This document shows positions 6,506-10,240 of a stretch of 10,240 bases of DNA, piece by piece. A program made the position numbers and the translations under genes. The stretch comes from an uncultured Oscillospiraceae bacterium. GTDB taxonomy: Bacteria; Bacillota; Clostridia; Oscillospirales; Oscillospiraceae. The stretch's first letter is position 1, and every line of letters starts with the position of its first letter. The stretch spans positions 1-10,240 of the forward strand of contig CAKTPC010000071.1 in NCBI GenBank assembly GCA_934590505.1. Direction: 5' to 3'. A model generated the notes under the pieces. That model worked only from the letters and a program-made list of their open reading frames with translations, did no database searches and was not told where the DNA came from.

Positions 6506-6570
6506 GTACATGCTGAACATTTTGGATCCGACATCAATGGGAGGAAATGTTTATGTGTTCGATAATGGGC
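6498..6570 (+). promoter_or_regulatory. Possible start-codon-sequestering stem, alternative to the T-box antiterminator
   Basis: GCCCTATCG (6498-6506) can pair with CGATAATGGGC (6560-6570; two-base bulge). TACAT (6507-6511) can pair with ATGTG (6553-6557), which includes the asnB start codon. GAACATTT (6515-6522) can pair with AAATGTTT (6545-6552). The ribosome binding site GGGAGGA (6539-6545) is left at the edge of the loop. The first segment is also the 3' side of the antiterminator, so the two folds exclude each other. A run of only four T follows, so a weak terminator is the alternative reading. Pairing was found by eye; no free energy was computed. Confidence 0.5.
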
Positions 6571-8133
6571 TTTTGCGGCAGCGGCGTCACCTTTGCGCGT
6601 TTTAAGGAATGTTTTGACAGAACGGTATCCAGAGGGCCGGACGATACCCGTTACGTAGATACCGGGCGCGGCCTGCTCGGCTTCCATAGGCTTGCCATAA
6701 TGGGCCTGCACCCGGAGGGGATGCAGCCGTTCGAGCTGCGCGGCAGCTACGCCGTCTGCAACGGCGAGATATACGGCTTTGAGAAGCTGCGCGAGGGGCT
6801 TACAACCAAGGGCTACAAGTTCCAGAGCGAGTCCGACTGCGAGATACTGCTGCCCCTGTATGAGCAGTACGGCACCGATATGTTCAAGATGCTCGATGCA
6901 GAGTTTGCACTCATCATCTACGATGCAAAGACTCGCGGCTTTGTCGCCGCGCGCGACCCCATCGGCATACGCCCGCTCTATTACGGATATACCGATTCAG
7001 ATGAAATAGTATTTGCCAGCGAGCCGAAAAACCTCGTCGGCCTCGTCGGGAAGATCATGCCGTTCCCTCCCGGACATTATTACATCGACGGGAAGTTCGT
7101 CTGCTACGCCGATATGTCCAAGGTCGAGAGCGTTTGCCATGACGATCTTGAAACGGCCTGTGCGAAGATACATGAAAAGCTCGTCGCCGGTATTGAGAAG
7201 CGCCTTGTCGCCGACGCGAAGGTGGGCTTCCTGCTCTCCGGCGGGCTTGACTCCTCACTCGTCTGTGCCGTTGCCGCGCGTAAGAGCGACAAGCCTATAC
7301 GCACCTTTGCCATCGGCATGGCGACGGACGCGATAGACCTCAAGTACGCTAAGGAAGTCGCCGACTACATCGGCAGCGAGCACACCGAGGTCATCATCAC
7401 GCGCGACGATGTTATTGCCTCGCTGGATAAGCTTATCTATATCCTCGGCACCTATGATATCACGACCATCCGCGCGAGCATGGGCATGTATCTGCTGTGC
7501 AAGGCGATACATGAGCAGACCGATATCCGCGTGCTGCTGACGGGCGAAATTTCCGATGAGCTCTTCGGCTATAAGTACACCGACTTTGCCCCCTCGCCCG
7601 AGGAATTTCAGAAGGAAGCCGAGAAGCGCATACGCGAGCTGCATATGTACGATGTGCTCCGCGCCGACCGCTGCATCTCCGTGAACTCCCTTGAGGCGCG
7701 CGTGCCGTTCGGCGACCTTGACTTTGTGAAATACGTCATGAGCCTTGACCCGGCGATGAAGATGAACACCTACGGCAAGGGCAAGTACCTGCTGCGCCAC
7801 GCCTTCGAGGGCGACTGGCTCCCGCACGATATCCTCTACCGCGAGAAGGCCGCGTTCTCTGACGCCGTCGGCCACTCCCTCGTTGACGATCTCAAGGAGT
7901 ACGCCGCGGCTTATTACACTGATGAGGAGTACGAGGAAAAGCGCATGAAGTATGACCATGCGCACCCGTTCACCAAGGAGTCGCTTCTTTACCGCGAAAT
8001 ATTCGAGAAGTATTACCCCGGCCAGAGCGATATGGTAGCTGATTTCTGGATGCCGAACAAGAGCTGGAAGGGCTGCAATGTCGACGATCCCTCCGCGCGC
8101 GTACTGTCGAACTACGGCGCAAGCGGCGTGTGA
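6553..8133 (+). CDS. asnB: Asparagine synthetase (glutamine-hydrolysing)
   Basis: Makes asparagine from aspartate, ATP and glutamine in the cytosol. The N-terminal class II glutamine amidotransferase domain (about 1-200) begins MCSIMGFCG. Cys2 becomes the N-terminal nucleophile after removal of Met. RGPDD, GFHRLAIMG, NGEIYG and ARDPIGIRPLYYG follow. The synthetase domain carries the ATP pyrophosphatase loop SGGLDSS (229-235), TGEISDELFGY, SLEARVPFGD and KYLLRHAF. At 526 residues it is close to E. coli AsnB (554). An ATG two codons upstream (6547) is in frame but would place the Cys internally and lies only 2 nt from the ribosome binding site; the ATG at 6553 has GGGAGG 8 nt away, so it is the real start. 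The gene is transcribed alone behind the Asn T-box, so uncharged tRNA-Asn should raise its expression. Confidence 0.96.
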   Translation: MCSIMGFCGSGVTFARFKECFDRTVSRGPDDTRYVDTGRGLLGFHRLAIMGLHPEGMQPFELRGSYAVCNGEIYGFEKLREGLTTKGYKFQSESDCEILLPLYEQYGTDMFKMLDAEFALIIYDAKTRGFVAARDPIGIRPLYYGYTDSDEIVFASEPKNLVGLVGKIMPFPPGHYYIDGKFVCYADMSKVESVCHDDLETACAKIHEKLVAGIEKRLVADAKVGFLLSGGLDSSLVCAVAARKSDKPIRTFAIGMATDAIDLKYAKEVADYIGSEHTEVIITRDDVIASLDKLIYILGTYDITTIRASMGMYLLCKAIHEQTDIRVLLTGEISDELFGYKYTDFAPSPEEFQKEAEKRIRELHMYDVLRADRCISVNSLEARVPFGDLDFVKYVMSLDPAMKMNTYGKGKYLLRHAFEGDWLPHDILYREKAAFSDAVGHSLVDDLKEYAAAYYTDEEYEEKRMKYDHAHPFTKESLLYREIFEKYYPGQSDMVADFWMPNKSWKGCNVDDPSARVLSNYGASGV

Positions 8134-8167
8134 GTGCATACATATATTAAATAGAAAGAACCGAAAT

Positions 8168-8199
8168 AACACCGGCGCTGCATTTGCAGCGCCGGTGTT
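8168..8199. terminator. Bidirectional terminator between convergent genes
   Basis: AACACCGGCGCTGC (8168-8181) and its perfect 14-bp complement (8186-8199) flank an ATTT loop. It lies between the asnB stop and the stop of the minus-strand hydrolase gene. T-rich tails are modest on both sides (TTCATGTTATT on the plus strand; TATTTCGGTTCTTTC on the minus strand), which fits a shared terminator. Confidence 0.85.
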
Positions 8200-8203
8200 C
8201 ATG

Positions 8204-8851
8204 TTATTCGCTTTGCGCCTCTTTGCTGTAAAGAAGCTCAGGCCAGGGGAAAACGTACACGCCCGGGGCTGTATCAGCGGTGATCTCAAGGCTGTGCCGG
8301 GAGAGCATCCTGATATCGGCAGAGCGGAACAGCTCGAGAAAACGGTCCACCCCGCTGACCTGCTGGAGCCCTTGCGCCCCGCGGCGGTAATGCATGGGGA
8401 CGACGATCTTGGGCTTCACAGCGTCGGTAATGCGCTTTGCCTGCGCGGCGTCAATGGTGTAATACCCGCCGACGGGGATGAGCAGCACATCAATGCTGCC
8501 AAGCTCCTTAAGCTGCACGCCCGAGAGTTCATGGCCAAGATCACCGAGGTGCGCGAGGTTTATGCCCTCGGAGGAGATGACGGAGATGAGGTTCCTGCCG
8601 CGAAGCTCACCGTGCTTGCCGTCGTGAAAGGTCTCGACCTGGCGCAGCTTCATCTCCGGCTTGTGCCCGGAAAGAATAATTCTATCCGGGGCGCAGTGGT
8701 CGCTGTGCCCGTGGCTGCATATTACCGCGTCAGCCGTCAGTTCCGGCAGCTCAAGCCCGGGGACAGAGCCGGGAGCATAGGGGTCAAAGACCACTGTCCC
8801 ATTCTCGCAGATGACCTTAAAGCATGAGTGCCCGTACCATATCAGCTTCAT
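8204..8851 (-). CDS. Metallo-beta-lactamase-fold hydrolase, UPF0173/UlaG-like
   Basis: This 215-residue cytosolic protein has the compact MBL fold typical of the UPF0173 group. It opens with KLIWYGHSCF (H8), the usual start of UlaG-like enzymes, then FDPY, the metal motif SHGHSDH (H47, H49, D51, H52), HLGDLGH (H101, D104) and a terminal metal His in VPMHY (H154). No signal peptide is present. Family members act on phosphodiester or lactone bonds, but the substrate here is unknown. The ATG has an AAAGGAGC ribosome binding site 9-10 nt upstream, and a clear promoter precedes it. The stop codon lies next to the shared terminator, so it is probably transcribed as a single gene. Confidence 0.9.
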   Translation of the reverse strand: MKLIWYGHSCFKVICENGTVVFDPYAPGSVPGLELPELTADAVICSHGHSDHCAPDRIILSGHKPEMKLRQVETFHDGKHGELRGRNLISVISSEGINLAHLGDLGHELSGVQLKELGSIDVLLIPVGGYYTIDAAQAKRITDAVKPKIVVPMHYRRGAQGLQQVSGVDRFLELFRSADIRMLSRHSLEITADTAPGVYVFPWPELLYSKEAQSE

Positions 8852-8894
8852 TCAACACGCTCCTTTCAGAAATTATAACGGTGTTGGTACAACT

Positions 8895-8924
8895 ATTATA
8901 ATATGTAAGAGGAGCGCGAGTCAA
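8895..8924 (-). promoter_or_regulatory. Promoter of the MBL-fold hydrolase gene
   Basis: On the minus strand TTGACT (8919-8924), an 18-nt spacer and TATAAT (8895-8900) form a strong promoter. The start should be near 8888, giving a leader of about 37 nt. It lies between the stop of the YcxB-like gene and this gene, so the two need not share a transcript. Confidence 0.75.
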
Positions 8925-8942
8925 CGCAAAATTTGTGTCAGA

Positions 8943-9506
8943 TCAGAGCCGGGGACCCTGAAATCTGTCGTCACTGTTCGAAAGACTCTTCAGGCTGAAG
9001 TTCAGGAGCGTCACGGGCTGCTTCCATGTAAGATTGGACTTGCGAGCGATAAGCTCCTTGAGATCGTTCACGCTGCCGCCGGAAACGGCGTTCTTCGGCA
9101 CCATGAAGGCCGCGCGGTTCTGGAGAAACATATACAGATAGCTGCTGTCCTCCGAGAGACGGGAAAGGGAGGAGTAGCTGACAGGCTCGGTATCGGGATT
9201 GAAATTGAACTTGGTCGGCCCGAAGCTGTAATTAAAGACAGGCATCTGCCCGCCAAGATCTTTTATCACGGCGTCCGCGCGGGCCTTTGCCACGGAGTTG
9301 CTGCCGGTCAGCATGAAGCAGCCAATCATGATACACACGAGCGAAATGCTTGTGGAAACTTTGCCCATTATGCCGAAAACGATCAGTGCGGCAGAGACCA
9401 CGTACAGGACGATTTTTTTGCCGAACTCAAAGGTGTTGTACTGCGTGATGCACATAAGCTCTATGGTTTCTTTGCTGTGCGTTATCTTTGCGGTGATGTT
9501 GGTCAT
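8943..9506 (-). CDS. YcxB-like membrane protein of unknown function
   Basis: A 187-residue protein with a short polar N-terminal beta-like region (1-30), two adjacent membrane helices (about 32-48 and 52-67) joined by a GKVST turn, and a soluble C-terminal part. The C-terminal half has the pattern seen in YcxB-like proteins: a short F-x-F segment (YSFGPTKFNF), SYSSLSRLSEDSSYLYMFLQNRAAFMVPKNAV, then a helix with a Leu-rich stretch. I know of no assigned function for the family. The start has a strong GGGGAGGT ribosome binding site and its own promoter. No terminator follows, so some transcripts may run on into the hydrolase gene. Confidence 0.7.
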   Translation of the reverse strand: MTNITAKITHSKETIELMCITQYNTFEFGKKIVLYVVSAALIVFGIMGKVSTSISLVCIMIGCFMLTGSNSVAKARADAVIKDLGGQMPVFNYSFGPTKFNFNPDTEPVSYSSLSRLSEDSSYLYMFLQNRAAFMVPKNAVSGGSVNDLKELIARKSNLTWKQPVTLLNFSLKSLSNSDDRFQGPRL

Positions 9507-9531
9507 TGGAGAACCTCCCCTCGTTTGACCG

Positions 9532-9560
9532 ATTATAACATTATTCCTGCCTTACGGCAA
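9532..9560 (-). promoter_or_regulatory. Promoter of the YcxB-like gene
   Basis: On the minus strand TTGCCG (9555-9560), a 17-nt spacer and TATAAT (9532-9537). Transcription should begin near 9525, about 19 nt before the start codon at 9506. Confidence 0.65.
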
Positions 9561-9574
9561 GTGGAAGAAACAAC

Positions 9575-9600
9575 AGCGGCAGCGCAAACGCGCTGCCGCT
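9575..9600 (-). terminator. Terminator of the DegV gene
   Basis: A perfect 11-bp stem, AGCGGCAGCGC with its complement (9575-9585 and 9590-9600), has a four-base loop. On the minus strand it is followed by TGTTGTTTCTTCC, a U-rich tail. It lies just after the DegV stop and just before the next promoter. Confidence 0.8.
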
Positions 9601-9618
9601 TGATCGTTGAGGTTTAAC

Positions 9619-10240
9619 TCAGGGCTTTCTGCCGCTGCAGAAGTAGAACACTGTGAGAAGCCCCGGGCCGCAGTGCGCGCCGATGACGACGCCGAGGTTG
9701 CTGATGGTGATCTCGCCCATGTCGGGGAAGGCTGCGCGGACTTCATCGCGCACATGCTCAGCGTCTTTGAGACAGTCGGCATGGAGAATGTGCATCTCAA
9801 GCCCCTTGGTGTCGACCTGCTTGAGGTCGTCCGTAACGCCGCGCAGTATCTCTGCGAGCGCGGCCTTCCTGCCGCGCACCTTCTTTGCCACATCGAGCGT
9901 GCCGCCGTCGGGCACGTACAGAACGGGCTTTACCGACAGGAGCGAGCCGACCAGCGCCGAGGCGTTAGAGACGCGGCCGCCGGCCTTGAGATAGTTGAGG
10001 TCGTCCACGGTGAAGCGGTGGGCGATCTTCAGCTTGTTTTCCTCGCCCCATTTGATGACCTCGTCATAGCTCATGCCCGCTTCCATGCGCGTCACCATGC
10101 TCTCGACAAGAAGGCCGAGACCACCGGAGATGCAGAGCGTGTCCATGATATAGAGCTTACGGCCGGGGTGCTCCTTGCGCGCCATCTCCGCGCCGATGAG
10201 CGCCTTTTCATAAGAGACGGACATCTTCTTCGACATATCG
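9619..10240 (-). CDS. DegV family fatty-acid-binding protein, C-terminal part (runs off the window)
   Basis: The frame is open to the window edge (Asp codon at 10237-10239 before an internal Met), so the true start lies beyond. About 207 codons are present of the 280-290 typical for the family. Seen are the segment SKKMSVSYEKALIGAEMA, which aligns with the S-GTY-SA ligand-binding region of DegV proteins, DTLCISGGLGLLV, the family signature HRFTVDDLNYLKAGGRVS, KPVLYVPDGGTL, and a C-terminal GVVIGAHCGPGLLTVFYF. DegV/FakB proteins bind one fatty acid and, in Firmicutes, present it to the kinase FakA so that exogenous acyl chains enter phospholipid synthesis. The SGT of the usual SGTY motif reads SVSY here. 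Family assignment is firm; which fatty acid is bound cannot be told. Confidence 0.92.
   Translation of the reverse strand, partial: DMSKKMSVSYEKALIGAEMARKEHPGRKLYIMDTLCISGGLGLLVESMVTRMEAGMSYDEVIKWGEENKLKIAHRFTVDDLNYLKAGGRVSNASALVGSLLSVKPVLYVPDGGTLDVAKKVRGRKAALAEILRGVTDDLKQVDTKGLEMHILHADCLKDAEHVRDEVRAAFPDMGEITISNLGVVIGAHCGPGLLTVFYFCSGRKP

Noticed and set aside
6524..6529. GGATCC palindrome in the asnB leader
   Set aside because: A six-base palindrome is expected by chance and forms no useful hairpin.
6310..6711. Minus-strand open frame of 133 codons across the T-box
   Set aside because: The region is fully explained by the structured leader and the start of asnB. No start signals seen.
7255..8289. 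Open frame of 344 codons on the minus strand
   Set aside because: It covers the synthetase domain of asnB and crosses the terminator at 8168-8199. No recognisable motif.
8078..9617. Two plus-strand open frames of about 250-270 codons
   Set aside because: They are antisense to the MBL hydrolase and YcxB-like genes, which have promoters, ribosome binding sites and family motifs. The first also runs through the terminator.

Overview
The window is GC-rich chromosomal DNA of a Gram-positive type. It has strong AGGAG-like ribosome binding sites, sigma-A-type promoters, a T-box riboswitch, a YlmH-type S4 protein and a DegV protein. Together these suggest a member of the Clostridia, perhaps a gut Oscillospirales-like species. 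The taxon is inferred from style and gene content; no rRNA gene is present to test it. I see no mobile element, tRNA, CRISPR array or phage gene.

Layout. Positions 1-83 (minus) are the start of a two-component response regulator. An AT-rich divergent intergenic region (84-320) carries promoters for both directions. Positions 321-6152 (plus) form one tightly packed four-gene operon: an EF-G/Tet(M)-type GTPase fused to a YacP/Rae1-like NYN nuclease domain, an overlapping YlmH-like S4 RNA-binding protein, peptidase T, and a 12-helix-type MFS transporter. Next is a leader of about 330 nt with a strong promoter and a T-box riboswitch, whose specifier (AAC) and tRNA-end bulge (UGGC) both read tRNA-Asn. 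It controls the glutamine-dependent asparagine synthetase at 6553-8133. A 14-bp perfect hairpin separates this gene from three minus-strand genes: a UPF0173/UlaG-like metallo-beta-lactamase-fold hydrolase, a YcxB-like two-helix membrane protein, and a DegV fatty-acid-binding protein cut by the window edge.

How the genes may work together. The first operon is the most interesting part. Its lead protein joins a GTPase that should enter the ribosomal A site to a nuclease domain related to Rae1, which cuts mRNA in the A site. The next gene overlaps it by 14 nt and belongs to the YlmH family, which binds ribosomal particles and has been linked to ribosome-associated quality control. Peptidase T and an exporter/importer follow. 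This suggests an undescribed ribosome rescue or mRNA surveillance module with peptide recycling; that is inference. The GTPase lacks the Tet(M) loop that displaces tetracycline, so a resistance label would probably be wrong.

The asparagine synthetase leader is a second point of interest. There is no ordinary terminator after the T-box antiterminator. Instead, the 3' half of the antiterminator can pair into the start of the coding region and bury the AUG, which suggests control of translation.
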